The notes under the pieces were generated by a model that was not told the DNA's origin, made no database searches, and saw only the letters and a program-made list of their open reading frames with translations. A DNA stretch of 50,102 nt from Verrucomicrobiota bacterium (GTDB lineage: Bacteria; Verrucomicrobiota; Verrucomicrobiia; Limisphaerales; CAIMTB01): assembly GCA_963205105.1 (NCBI GenBank), contig CAUJJW010000114.1, forward strand, positions 1 through 50,102. Reading direction: 5' to 3'. Each line of letters opens with the position of its first letter. The stretch's first letter is position 1. The translations under genes were made by a program, and so were the position numbers. Positions 16,836-24,811 of the stretch are shown piece by piece.

Positions 16836-17654
16836 ATGTCGCAGGCGTATTCGATCGGTTTCCTGGGTGCTGGACGGATGGCGACCGCGCTGGCGTTGGG
16901 CTTTGTGCGAGCCGGTCTTGTCAGGGCGGCGCAGTTGGTGGCCAGCGATGTGGAATCGGTGGCGCGCGAAGCCTTCTCCAAAGCAACGGGCGGCGCATCG
17001 ACCGATTCCAATCGAACGGTGGCCGCGGCGCCCACCGTCGTGATCGCGGTGAAACCCCATCAGGTGGGTGAGGTGCTTCGTGAGATTCGTGAGGTGCTGA
17101 CCCCTCAGCACCTGGTGATATCCATCGCCGCGGGCGTGACTCTGGCTCAACTCCAAAGCCACCTGGCGGAAGGGACACGCGTCGTGCGGGTGATGCCGAA
17201 CACGCCGGCAGTGGTGGGGGCGTCGGCGACCGCGTATGCGCTGGGCTCGGGCTGCCGACCCGAGGATGCAGCCTGGGTGGGGCAACTATTTGCCTCGGTG
17301 GGGGTGGCCTTCCAGGTTCGGGAAGCACTGCTGGATGCGGTTACCGGCCTGAGTGGAAGCGGGCCGGCCTACGGTTATCTGATGATTGAGGCGCTGAGCG
17401 ATGGTGGGGTGGCGGCAGGATTGCCCCGTGAAACGGCCACCCGCCTGGCCGCTCAGACGCTGCTTGGGGCGGCTCGAATGGTCCTGGAGACGGGGCTTCA
17501 CCCGGGCGCCTTGAAGGATCAGGTGACCAGTCCGGGGGGGACCACCATTGAAGGACTCCATGAGCTTGAGAAGGCGGGCGTTCGAGCGGGCTTGATGAAC
17601 GCGGTTCGAATCGCTGCGGATAAATCACGGCGTCTAGCGCAAAGTGCTTCATGA
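16836..17654 (+). CDS. proC: Pyrroline-5-carboxylate reductase
   Basis: Catalyses the last step of proline synthesis, NAD(P)H-dependent reduction of pyrroline-5-carboxylate. The 272-residue protein has the Rossmann start SIGFLGAGRMATALALGFV, the conserved AVKPHQVGEVLREI and ARVVRVMPNTPAVVG-type segment (here TRVVRVMPNTPAVVGASATA), and the C-terminal signature VTSPGGTTIEGLHELEKAGV. Length agrees with the family. The start is the ATG at 16836. Its TGA overlaps the ATG of the AI-2E permease gene (ATGA), implying translational coupling. Confidence 0.96.
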   Translation: MSQAYSIGFLGAGRMATALALGFVRAGLVRAAQLVASDVESVAREAFSKATGGASTDSNRTVAAAPTVVIAVKPHQVGEVLREIREVLTPQHLVISIAAGVTLAQLQSHLAEGTRVVRVMPNTPAVVGASATAYALGSGCRPEDAAWVGQLFASVGVAFQVREALLDAVTGLSGSGPAYGYLMIEALSDGGVAAGLPRETATRLAAQTLLGAARMVLETGLHPGALKDQVTSPGGTTIEGLHELEKAGVRAGLMNAVRIAADKSRRLAQSAS

Positions 17655-19000
17655 ATTTCCCCCCACCCACATCACGCCAGGCGCAGGTCATCTGGTTCGC
17701 AATGACCGCGCTGGCGGTGGCACTCACGCTGGGCATTGTGGGCGCCGTGATCTGGGGGGTCGGCCGGGTGTTGCTTGTGTTGTCGCCGGTGCTCTGGCCG
17801 CTGGCGGTGGCGGCGATCATCGCCATGATTCTCGATCCGGTGGTGGAATGGTTGGTGGGACGCAAGGTGCCACGGTTGAGGGCCATTCTGTTGGTCTTTG
17901 GTGTGGCGGCCGTGCTGGTGCTCGGGGTGATCGGGAGCATTGTCCCCCGGGTGGTGGTGGAAGCCCGCGATCTGGCCGGCCGTATCCCGGGGTATGCGAG
18001 CACGGCTCAAACCAAGCTGCAGAAATGGATCAATGAACCTCCGGCTTCGTTGATTCCGCTGTTGCCCAAGTCGATTCAGGACAGACTTCCCAGTCGGCTG
18101 CGGGGCGAGTTGAGCCATGAGGACACCAACACAGCAGTGGCTGGAGGCGGGGTGGATGCCCCACCTCGTCCAGTATCGGCGGTACTGCCTCCGGTGACGA
18201 ACAACGCTGCTCTCTCACCGGGAGAGACCAACACCGCGGGTGCTTCAGGGGGTGCGGCGGAGTCGGTGACCGCGGCTCCCTGGTGGACCCGTGCCATGAA
18301 CCCCGAGGCATTGAAAACCGCAGGGGATTGGATCGCTACCGTCGTTCCGGAAGTGGGCGGTTGGTTTGTGGGGCAGTTGGGGCGGGTCGCATCCTGGTTT
18401 GGGGTGGTGGCTGGGCTGGCCCTGATTCCGATCTATGCGTTCTACTTTCTGCTCGAAAAGCAGGGCATCGAAACGCGATGGACGGATTACCTCCCGGTGT
18501 CGGACTCGCGCTTGAAGGACGAAGTCGTGTGGCTGCTCAAGAACATTAATGACGCGCTGATCGTGTTCTTCCGAGGGCAGGTGTTGGTGGCGATTTGTGA
18601 TGGGGTGTTGTACGCGATCGGTTTTCTGCTGATCGGGCTGCCCTACGCGATGCTGCTAGGGATGGCGGCGGCTGTGCTCACCATTGTGCCGTTCCTGGGG
18701 GCCATCGTGACCTGTGGGGCCGCCTTGGTCATCGCGATGGTTCAGTTTGGGGACTGGCAGCATCCGCTCTGGGTCTTGGCGGTTTTTGCGATCGTGCAGG
18801 GGATCGAAGGCTGGATCATTCAACCAAAGATCATTGGGGATCGAGTGGGTTTGCATCCGTTGACCATCATCATTGCGTTGCTGATGGGCACAACACTGAT
18901 GGGCGGGATTTTGGGAGGATTGCTGGCGATCCCAACGACGGCGGTGATCCGGGCCTTGATGTTCCGATATATTTGGCATGCGCGGGAGGCACGCGGGTGA
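17651..19000 (+). CDS. AI-2E/PerM family membrane transporter
   Basis: A 449-residue membrane protein with paired N-terminal helices (residues about 15-75), a further helix near 80-100, and a C-terminal block of several helices. The conserved family end is visible: PKIIGDRVGLHPLTIIIALL and GGILGGLLAIPTTAVIRAL. Family members include the E. coli TqsA/PerM/YdiK group and Na+/H+ antiporter-like proteins; the substrate is not predictable. A Pro/Thr/Ala-rich insert of about 45 residues (about 155-200) replaces the usual short periplasmic linker. Coupled to proC by a 4-base overlap, although the functions are unrelated as far as I can tell. Confidence 0.86.
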   Translation: MNFPPPTSRQAQVIWFAMTALAVALTLGIVGAVIWGVGRVLLVLSPVLWPLAVAAIIAMILDPVVEWLVGRKVPRLRAILLVFGVAAVLVLGVIGSIVPRVVVEARDLAGRIPGYASTAQTKLQKWINEPPASLIPLLPKSIQDRLPSRLRGELSHEDTNTAVAGGGVDAPPRPVSAVLPPVTNNAALSPGETNTAGASGGAAESVTAAPWWTRAMNPEALKTAGDWIATVVPEVGGWFVGQLGRVASWFGVVAGLALIPIYAFYFLLEKQGIETRWTDYLPVSDSRLKDEVVWLLKNINDALIVFFRGQVLVAICDGVLYAIGFLLIGLPYAMLLGMAAAVLTIVPFLGAIVTCGAALVIAMVQFGDWQHPLWVLAVFAIVQGIEGWIIQPKIIGDRVGLHPLTIIIALLMGTTLMGGILGGLLAIPTTAVIRALMFRYIWHAREARG

Positions 19001-19063
19001 GTACCGTGCGGGAGCGCGGGTGCGGCGAATGCGGGGAGGGCCAAATTGCTCAGGAGAAAGCAG

Positions 19064-19092
19064 TTGACATCTCGAAGCTCACGGTGAAATCT
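19064..19092 (+). promoter_or_regulatory. Candidate promoter of the secreted-protein gene
   Basis: A perfect -35 TTGACA lies at 19064-19069. The matching -10 position at 17-base spacing is AAATCT, a poor match to TATAAT. Transcription from here would give a leader of about 45 bases before the ATG at 19146. Supported only by the -35 element and by the gene standing alone with its own terminator. Confidence 0.4.
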
Positions 19093-19145
19093 GCCAGCGC
19101 TAGGTAGGTGCGTAATTGGACCGATAGACAACGACCTCTGAACCC

Positions 19146-19811
19146 ATGAAGAAAGCGTTTCTTATTGCATTATTGGCAGCGCTCGGACTTGGAACTGCGT
19201 CTGCGCAGGCCAAGGACGTTGCGTCCGAGCGAGTCGCCGTGAAGGCGCTCTCGACTGTGGCGACCGCTGAACTGCCGGCGACGGCGGCGAAGTTGGTGAT
19301 GGAAGCTCCGAAGGAAGCTCGTGCGCAGCGCTTGGCTGCGGTCATCCAAAAGGTGGCTCGTACGAATCCCTCGGCTCTGCGCCACGTGGTGGCGAGTATC
19401 TCCAAGGCTGATTCGAGCATGGCTCCTCTGGCTGCCGGTTTCGCGGCCAAGGCTCAGCGCGAATCGACCGGTGAAATCGCGGCAGCTGCTTGCGGTGCGG
19501 CTCCCGAAAAGGCGGCTGAAGTGTTGGCAGTGTGTTCCGTTGCGACGGACCTCTCCAATGTCACGCTGGCCCAGATGGTTTCGACCATTGACCCTGTTTT
19601 CTCGGCGGAAGTGCTCTCCCAAGAGGCGTCCGCTGTTGACGTGACCGCCAGCGCCGCGACGGTGCGTGGTGGCACGGTGATTCGTCCTCTCCCGATCCCT
19701 GGAGCCGTTGGTTCCTCGATCGGCGGCGATGTGATCACCACCACTCCGACGCCGGTTGGACCTGGTCGTCCTGGTTTTGACCCGGATCGTTACGGGCGTG
19801 GCGGCCGGTAA
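19146..19811 (+). CDS. Secreted protein of unknown function
   Basis: A 221-residue protein I do not recognise. Residues 1-22 are a clear signal peptide (MKKAFLIALLAALGLGTASA, cut near AQA). The mature part is Ala-rich and probably helical up to about residue 165, with two cysteines about 18 residues apart (ACGAAPE and AVCSVA) that could form a disulfide. The tail is a flexible Gly/Pro/Thr region (TTTPTPVGPGRPGFDPDRYG). Codon use differs from its neighbours, with many GCT, CGT and GGT codons, as often seen in highly expressed genes. A consensus -35 box lies upstream and a very strong terminator follows. It therefore looks like an abundant, monocistronic exported protein, perhaps periplasmic or structural, but its function is unknown. 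Confidence 0.75.
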   Translation: MKKAFLIALLAALGLGTASAQAKDVASERVAVKALSTVATAELPATAAKLVMEAPKEARAQRLAAVIQKVARTNPSALRHVVASISKADSSMAPLAAGFAAKAQRESTGEIAAAACGAAPEKAAEVLAVCSVATDLSNVTLAQMVSTIDPVFSAEVLSQEASAVDVTASAATVRGGTVIRPLPIPGAVGSSIGGDVITTTPTPVGPGRPGFDPDRYGRGGR

Positions 19812-20241
19812 TCCTTGCCGGGTAACCGGTGGGATTTCCTGAGTCCGAGCGACGCGCCATTTAGCGACCCATCCCTTTCGAGGGATGGGTCTTTTTGTTG
19901 GGTGTGACAATATTGCCCACCGCGCCGAGATCTTGGGACAGAACAGCTCGTCGAGGCGCAGCGGGAAGGGAGATCGCCATGACGCATGGCTGGCCTCCCA
20001 CCTGAACCTCGAAACAGCGGTTTCCACACTTGAAAATACGAAATTCAAGTCAGCGGAGGGATTTGCGGCCGTGGGGCTTCTCTTGCACCAGGGGAGTCGG
20101 AGAGCGTTCTTCGTCAGCAGCTTTCCCAGCCTTCGGGTGATTCGAGGGTGGTTGCCAGGGTGGAGGCCGCGTTGCCTCTGGCATGGCTTGCGCTATGGGT
20201 GGTCTCGTCGTTGGGGAGTGAATCCATTGAGTCAACGAACC
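19812..20241. other. Non-coding stretch after the secreted-protein gene
   Basis: These 430 bases begin with the strong terminator at 19867-19896. The rest, 19897-20241, holds no gene I can support: the frame open from 19885 has no recognisable motif before the peptidase start at 20242. The promoter of the zinc peptidase should lie here, but no box stands out. Confidence 0.5.
19867..19896 (+). terminator. Strong Rho-independent terminator
   Basis: A perfect 10-bp stem, ACCCATCCCT and AGGGATGGGT, caps a TTCG tetraloop and is followed by CTTTTT. It lies 55 bases past the stop of the secreted-protein gene and is the clearest intrinsic terminator in the window. Confidence 0.93.
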
Positions 20242-20940
20242 ATGAACCTTTTCAGCCTTTTCGTGTTTTTCGGGACGATGGCTCTGGCGGCCCTCGCTCA
20301 GATGTATGTGAAGTCGATGTTCCACAAGTACAGTCGGGTGTCCGGCTCCAGCGGCTCTACTGGTGCCGAGGCTGCCGCCGAGATCTTGAGAAGGAACGGG
20401 ATTCACAACGTGGGGATCTTCGAGCACCAGGGTTTCCTGGGTGACCATTACGATCCACGGCACAAGCGACTGGTGCTTTCGTCGGATGTTTATCATGGAC
20501 GCTCGCTTTCCGCGCTGGGCGTAGCGGCGCATGAAGCCGGGCACGCCATTCAGCATAAGAACGCCTATTTCCCGCTGCATTTGCGCATGGCGGCGGTGGG
20601 GGCGACCCAGTTTGCCAGTCAGGTGGTGATGTGGCTGCCGCTGCTGGGAATGGCATCCGGGATTGGAACCTCCACCTTTTGGCTAATGCTGATGGCGTTG
20701 GGGTGGGGGGTGATCATGGCGTTCAACCTTGTCACTCTGCCGGTCGAGTACGATGCCTCGCGACGGGCCAAGGAAATGCTGGCGCGTTTGGGACTGGTAC
20801 GGACGGCGGAGGAAGGTGTGGGCGTGGCGCGGGTGTTGAATGCCGCGGCCCTCACGTATGTGGCAGCGTTCATCACCTCGCTGGCTTACATGCTGATGTA
20901 CCTGCTGCCGCTTTTGACGGGGCGATCCAGGAATGATTGA
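20242..20940 (+). CDS. Membrane zinc metallopeptidase (YugP-like)
   Basis: A 232-residue membrane protein. After an N-terminal helix (residues 3-20), the soluble part reads GAEAAAEILRRNGIHNVGI and DHYDPRHKRLVLSSDVYHGR, then the zinc motif AAHEAGHAIQH (H97, E98, H101). Three further hydrophobic segments follow (about 120-160 and 205-225), with VEYDASRRAKEML between them. This order matches the YugP/Zn_peptidase_2 family of membrane-bound peptidases, whose substrates are not established. The start is the ATG at 20242. A perfect hairpin lies right behind the stop. The next gene, aroK, is unrelated in function. Confidence 0.88.
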   Translation: MNLFSLFVFFGTMALAALAQMYVKSMFHKYSRVSGSSGSTGAEAAAEILRRNGIHNVGIFEHQGFLGDHYDPRHKRLVLSSDVYHGRSLSALGVAAHEAGHAIQHKNAYFPLHLRMAAVGATQFASQVVMWLPLLGMASGIGTSTFWLMLMALGWGVIMAFNLVTLPVEYDASRRAKEMLARLGLVRTAEEGVGVARVLNAAALTYVAAFITSLAYMLMYLLPLLTGRSRND

Positions 20941-20945
20941 TCCCA

Positions 20946-20978
20946 TTTGGCCGGCACCGTCACGGATTGCCGGCCAAA
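20946..20978 (+). terminator. Perfect hairpin between the zinc peptidase gene and aroK
   Basis: TTTGGCCGGCA (20946-20956) pairs perfectly with TGCCGGCCAAA (20968-20978) around an 11-base loop, six bases after the peptidase stop. There is no T-tract on the + strand, so it may be a weak terminator, an mRNA-stability element, or a leader structure affecting aroK translation 38 bases downstream. Confidence 0.5.
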
Positions 20979-21015
20979 CGGGTTGCCAAGGGTGGGGTTC
21001 GGGTGGCATGGGTGG

Positions 21016-21564
21016 GTGGTGATTCAGCCGCGTGCCATTCGAAATCTTGCCCTTGTGGGATTCATGGGGTCAGGGAAGAGCACGGTGGGTCGGATGGTGG
21101 CCCGCGAACTGGGGATGTCGTTTGTGGACACCGATGAAGCGGTGGAAGCCAAGACGGGACGCCGTATTTCAGAGATTTTTGCTGCGGATGGCGAATCGGC
21201 GTTTCGGGCGTATGAGCGGGAGGCGGTGACCGATCTTGTTCAACGGGATGGGCTGGTGATCGCGACGGGCGGCGGATTGGTTTGTCAGCCGGGCAACATG
21301 GAGTTGCTCAAGTCGGGAGCGTTGGTGGTGTGCCTTTGGGCGTCGCCGGAAACCATTTGGGAGAGGGTTCGGATGCAGACGCATCGCCCCCTGCTGCAAG
21401 TGGCTGAGCCCCGTGCCGAAGTTACCCGCTTGATGGGGGTGCGTGAGCCGTTTTACCGGGAGTCGGATGTTCTGGTGAATTCGGGTCTTCGCAGTCTTCG
21501 GGAAGTTGCCAACCAGGTTGCCCACCATTTTCGGAGTGTGCGACGCGAGGCGGACGTTCTGTGA
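21016..21564 (+). CDS. aroK: Shikimate kinase
   Basis: Phosphorylates shikimate with ATP, the fifth step of the chorismate pathway. Walker A is GFMGSGKST (about residues 15-23), followed by the shikimate-binding FVDTDEAVEAKTGRRISEIF and ATGGGLV, and the lid segment MQTHRPLL. Length of about 182 residues is normal. I chose GTG 21016 (21019 also possible); a TTG at 20947 would start inside the hairpin and add a non-conserved leader. The stop overlaps the queG start (GTGA), so the two are translationally coupled. Confidence 0.94.
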   Translation: MVIQPRAIRNLALVGFMGSGKSTVGRMVARELGMSFVDTDEAVEAKTGRRISEIFAADGESAFRAYEREAVTDLVQRDGLVIATGGGLVCQPGNMELLKSGALVVCLWASPETIWERVRMQTHRPLLQVAEPRAEVTRLMGVREPFYRESDVLVNSGLRSLREVANQVAHHFRSVRREADVL

Positions 21565-22622
21565 AGGAGCAGGTGCTGGCGCGGGCGGCGGCGCTTGGAT
21601 TCGACCTTTGCCGGGTGACCGACGCGCGCGGCCCGGAACATGCCGATGCCTTCCGGCGATGGCTTGCGGAAGGCATGCATGGAGGCATGGCCTATCTCGA
21701 GAGGACCGCGGAGCGGCGGTTGAACCCTGACTTGGTGTTGCCCGGGGCACAATCCATCCTGCTGCTCGCCATCTCGTATCACCGGTCGGGGTCCGGTGGT
21801 GCGGAGGCTTCGGAGGAGGGTGCTGAGGCGCGGGGGGTAGTCGCACGCTACGCGCGCCATCGGGATTATCACCATGTGTTGGGACCACCACTGAGCGCGC
21901 TGAGGGAGTTCGTGAACGAACTGGGAGGAGTGGGGACGCGGTCGTTGGAGTACATCGACACCGGACCCATTCTGGAGCGTGATCTGGCCCACCGGGCTGG
22001 AGTTGGTTTCATCGGTAAGCACACCAATCTCATCAGTCGTGAACTGGGGAACTGGTTCTTTCTGGGTTCGATCCTGACGACGCTGCAACTGGAGCCCGAT
22101 GCGGCCGCGGTCCATCGGTGCGGGACTTGCACGCGGTGTTTGGCGGCATGTCCGACGGGGGCCATCACCGAGCCGTTCCGCCTGGATGCGAGGCGATGCA
22201 TTTCGTACCTCACGATTGAGCATCGGGGGTCGATTCCGGTGGAACTCAGGCCGGCGATCGGTGACCGGATTTTTGGTTGTGATGACTGTCTTGCGGTGTG
22301 TCCGTGGAACCGGTTCGCACGGGAAGGTCGGTTGATGCGTGAGGCCTATCTTCCGGGCTTCGACCGCCCATCGCTGGTGGAGCTTTTAGGCATGGACGAG
22401 GCGACCTTCCGGGTGGCTTTTCGAGGCACGCCCTTTGAACGGGCGAAACGACGTGGGTTGCTTCGCAACGTGGCGGTGGCGTTGGGGAACACGGGAGATG
22501 GCAGGGTGCTGGAGGCCCTGGAACGCGCTGCCGGGGATCCCGAGCCCTTGGTTGCCGAGCACGCCCGGTGGGCGATCGAGCGCATCCAGGCGCGCGGTGG
22601 GAAGTCCGGACGTTCGGAGTGA
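21561..22622 (+). CDS. queG: Epoxyqueuosine reductase
   Basis: Reduces epoxyqueuosine to queuosine in tRNA, using cobalamin and two [4Fe-4S] clusters. The 353-residue protein shows ARAAALGFDLCRVTDA, the cobalamin-domain segments SILLLAISYHR and DYHHVLGPPL, DTGPILERDLAHRAGVGFIG, and two cluster motifs, CGTCTRCLAACPTGAI and CDDCLAVCPWN. A C-terminal HEAT-like segment (NVAVALGNTGDGRVLEALER) is usual for QueG. The start is GTG 21561, overlapping the aroK stop by four bases. No other queuosine gene is in the window. Confidence 0.95.
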   Translation: MKEQVLARAAALGFDLCRVTDARGPEHADAFRRWLAEGMHGGMAYLERTAERRLNPDLVLPGAQSILLLAISYHRSGSGGAEASEEGAEARGVVARYARHRDYHHVLGPPLSALREFVNELGGVGTRSLEYIDTGPILERDLAHRAGVGFIGKHTNLISRELGNWFFLGSILTTLQLEPDAAAVHRCGTCTRCLAACPTGAITEPFRLDARRCISYLTIEHRGSIPVELRPAIGDRIFGCDDCLAVCPWNRFAREGRLMREAYLPGFDRPSLVELLGMDEATFRVAFRGTPFERAKRRGLLRNVAVALGNTGDGRVLEALERAAGDPEPLVAEHARWAIERIQARGGKSGRSE

Positions 22623-22674
22623 AGGCGGGAATCTGCTTGTTCGGAGGAATGGGGCGACGCCAAGTTGCCGCCCA

Positions 22675-23442
22675 GTGACCGAGGTAAAAATCACCCCTGA
22701 TCAGATTCGGGCGTTCAAATCCGGCGGCAGGAAAGTCGCGGCACTGACCGCCTACGATTATCCGATGGCGCGGATGCTGGATGAGGCGGGAGTTCCCTTC
22801 CTGTTGGTGGGCGATTCGTTGGGGATGGTGGTTCTGGGATATCCTGACACCACCCACGTGACGATGGACGAGATGGAGCACCACGTGAGGGCGGTGGTTC
22901 GGGCCAGGCCGAGAGCCCTGATTGCAGCGGATCTTCCCTACCGGAGTTACGAGAATCCGACATCGGCCCGGGAGAATGCCCGGCGGTTGGCAGCGGCGGG
23001 TGCGGAAGCGGTGAAGGCGGAGGGCGGTCTGGAAATCCTTTCCCAAGTGGAGGCCATTGTCGCGGATGGCATTCCGTTCGTGGGGCATTTGGGCATGCTG
23101 CCGCAGCACGTGTTGGAGGAGGGGGGATACAAGATCAAAGGAAGGGATGCGCTTCAACGAGCGGCACTGCTGGAGAGCGCTCAAGCCCTGGAGGCTGCGG
23201 GTGCGTTCGCGATTGTTCTCGAACTGGTGACCCCGGTGGTGGCGGCCGAAATCTCGGCGGCCATTCGGATCCCGACGATTGGCATTGGGTCTGGCCTGCA
23301 ATGTGACGGACAAATCCTGGTCACGCCCGACCTCGTTGGAACCTTTCCGTGGTTCACGCCGGGTTTCGTTCGTCGACGGGCGGATGGGGCGGCTTTGATC
23401 CGGGAGGCAGTGCAGGGGTGGATGTCCACGATCCACGGATGA
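22675..23442 (+). CDS. panB: 3-methyl-2-oxobutanoate hydroxymethyltransferase (ketopantoate hydroxymethyltransferase)
   Basis: Makes ketopantoate from 2-oxoisovalerate and methylene-tetrahydrofolate, the first committed step to pantothenate and CoA. Motifs include ALTAYDYPMARMLDEAGVPF, LLVGDSLGMVVLGYPDTTHV with the metal-binding Asp, ADLPYRSYE, VKAEGG, GHLGMLPQ and the C-terminal IPTIGIGSGLQCDGQILV. At 255 residues from GTG 22675 the length fits the family. The frame is open upstream, but those residues overlap queG. It lies 52 bases after queG and is probably the last gene of the aroK-queG-panB unit. Confidence 0.95.
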   Translation: MTEVKITPDQIRAFKSGGRKVAALTAYDYPMARMLDEAGVPFLLVGDSLGMVVLGYPDTTHVTMDEMEHHVRAVVRARPRALIAADLPYRSYENPTSARENARRLAAAGAEAVKAEGGLEILSQVEAIVADGIPFVGHLGMLPQHVLEEGGYKIKGRDALQRAALLESAQALEAAGAFAIVLELVTPVVAAEISAAIRIPTIGIGSGLQCDGQILVTPDLVGTFPWFTPGFVRRRADGAALIREAVQGWMSTIHG

Positions 23443-23470
23443 GCCGGGATGGGGGCTGGAGCGAGAGTGG

Positions 23471-23510
23471 AAACGAAAATGGCGCCCCACGGTGGTAGCC
23501 GAGGGGCGCC
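23471..23510 (-). terminator. Rho-independent terminator of the aldolase gene
   Basis: Read on the minus strand, GGCGCCCC (from 23510) pairs with GGGGCGCC (ending at 23481) in a perfect 8-bp stem, followed by ATTTTCGTTT. It lies 35 bases beyond the stop of the minus-strand aldolase gene. On the plus strand no T-tract follows, so it serves panB poorly if at all. Confidence 0.65.
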
Positions 23511-23545
23511 GGAGATTCGGTGAGCGGGATGACGTGAGCTGGCGA

Positions 23546-24598
23546 TCAGGCGATCGAGATGTCGCCGTCCAGGTAAACGTCCTGGATGAGGTTCAGCAGC
23601 TTCACGCCTTCCTTCATGGGGCGTTGGAAGGCTTTGCGTCCCGAGATGAGGCCGCTGCCGCCCGCGCGCTTGTTCACCACGGCGGTTTTGACGGCTTCGG
23701 CGAAGTCATTGTCGCCGGAGGCACCGCCGCTGTTGATGAGACCGATGCGGCCCATGTAGCAATTCATGACCTGGTAGCGGCAGAGATCGATCGGGTGATC
23801 GGTGGAGAGGTCGGAGTAGACGCGTTTGTCGGTCTTCCCATAGCCGGAGCCCATGGCGGTGTAGCCGCCTGTGTTCTCGGAGAGCTTCTGTTTGATGATG
23901 TCGGCCTGGATGGTGACGCCGAGGTGGTTGGCCTGGCCGGAAAGATCCGCGGACACATGGTAATCCTTGTCCTTCTTGAACCCCGGGCTGCGGAGGTAGC
24001 ACCAGAGCACCGTGGCCAAACCCAATTCATGGGCCATGGCGAAGGCCTGACTGACTTCAACGATCTGTCGACCGCTTTCCGGAGATCCGAAATAAATGGT
24101 GGCGCCGACGGCGGCGGCTCCCATTTCCTGCGCTTCGCGGAGCGTGCCGAACATGACTTGGTCGAACTTGTTCGGGAAGGTCAGCAGCTCGTTATGGTTG
24201 ATCTTGACCAGGAAGGGGATGCGGTGAGCCCACTTGCGGGAGAGCAGTCCGAGCACGCCGAAGGTGGAGCAGACGGCATTGCAACCGCCTTCTGCGGCGA
24301 GGCGGATGATGTTCTCAGGGTCGAAATACACCGGGTTCTTGGCGAAGCTGGCGCCCGCGGAGTGCTCGATGCCCTGGTCGACAGGCAGGATGGAGACATA
24401 ACCGCTGCCGCCCAGACGGCCATGGCCGTAAATGCGCTGGAGGTTGGCGAGGACGCGATTACTGCGGTCGGACTGGGTAAAAATGCGATCGACGAAATCG
24501 GGTCCGGGCAGGTGGAGTTGGTCTTTCGAGACTTTGGCGGTGTGGCGCAGGAGCGAATCGGCTTCTGTGCCGAGGAGATTGAGAAGTTCAGCGTTCAT
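23546..24598 (-). CDS. fbaB: Class I fructose-bisphosphate aldolase (FbaB/DhnA type)
   Basis: Cleaves or forms fructose-1,6-bisphosphate through a Schiff base. The 350-residue protein follows E. coli FbaB closely: [92 protein letters not shown] and the end [21 protein letters not shown] chose the ATG at 24598, matching the family N-terminus; a start at 24637 would add 13 unrelated residues. It is a single-gene unit with its own terminator, divergent from argF. Confidence 0.94.
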   Translation of the reverse strand: MNAELLNLLGTEADSLLRHTAKVSKDQLHLPGPDFVDRIFTQSDRSNRVLANLQRIYGHGRLGGSGYVSILPVDQGIEHSAGASFAKNPVYFDPENIIRLAAEGGCNAVCSTFGVLGLLSRKWAHRIPFLVKINHNELLTFPNKFDQVMFGTLREAQEMGAAAVGATIYFGSPESGRQIVEVSQAFAMAHELGLATVLWCYLRSPGFKKDKDYHVSADLSGQANHLGVTIQADIIKQKLSENTGGYTAMGSGYGKTDKRVYSDLSTDHPIDLCRYQVMNCYMGRIGLINSGGASGDNDFAEAVKTAVVNKRAGGSGLISGRKAFQRPMKEGVKLLNLIQDVYLDGDISIA

Positions 24599-24811
24599 GG
24601 CGCCGGCAGGGTGCCTGAGAAAACGACAGCTTGGCAATAATTTAAAAGTAATGCTTATACAAGTGTCCTTGTAGCATTAGGTTTGTGTTGTCGTTGATGG
24701 AACAGGGGTGGATTCCGAGCCGGGTCATGTTCTTTCGTGACCTTGGGCGAGTTTGTATTCTATAGAGTGTTTTTTCCGGCGCGGAGAGTGCCGGTTGTTT
24801 CGAAGCTGGTC
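24599..24811. promoter_or_regulatory. AT-rich divergent promoter region between fbaB and argF
   Basis: This 213-bp gap is notably richer in A and T than its surroundings, especially 24635-24700 (AATAATTTAAAAGTAATGC). Promoters for both divergent genes should lie here. On the minus strand TTGTAT with TATTGC at 17-base spacing is a weak candidate for fbaB; on the plus strand TATTCTATAG near 24755 could be a -10 region for argF. Neither is strong, and I see no clear ARG box. Confidence 0.4.

Noticed and set aside
22649..22678. A nine-codon leader-like frame (ATG at 22649) after GGAGGA, ending on the panB GTG
   Set aside because: The purine run is too close to the ATG for normal initiation, and no regulatory logic such as repeated codons or a terminator hairpin is visible.
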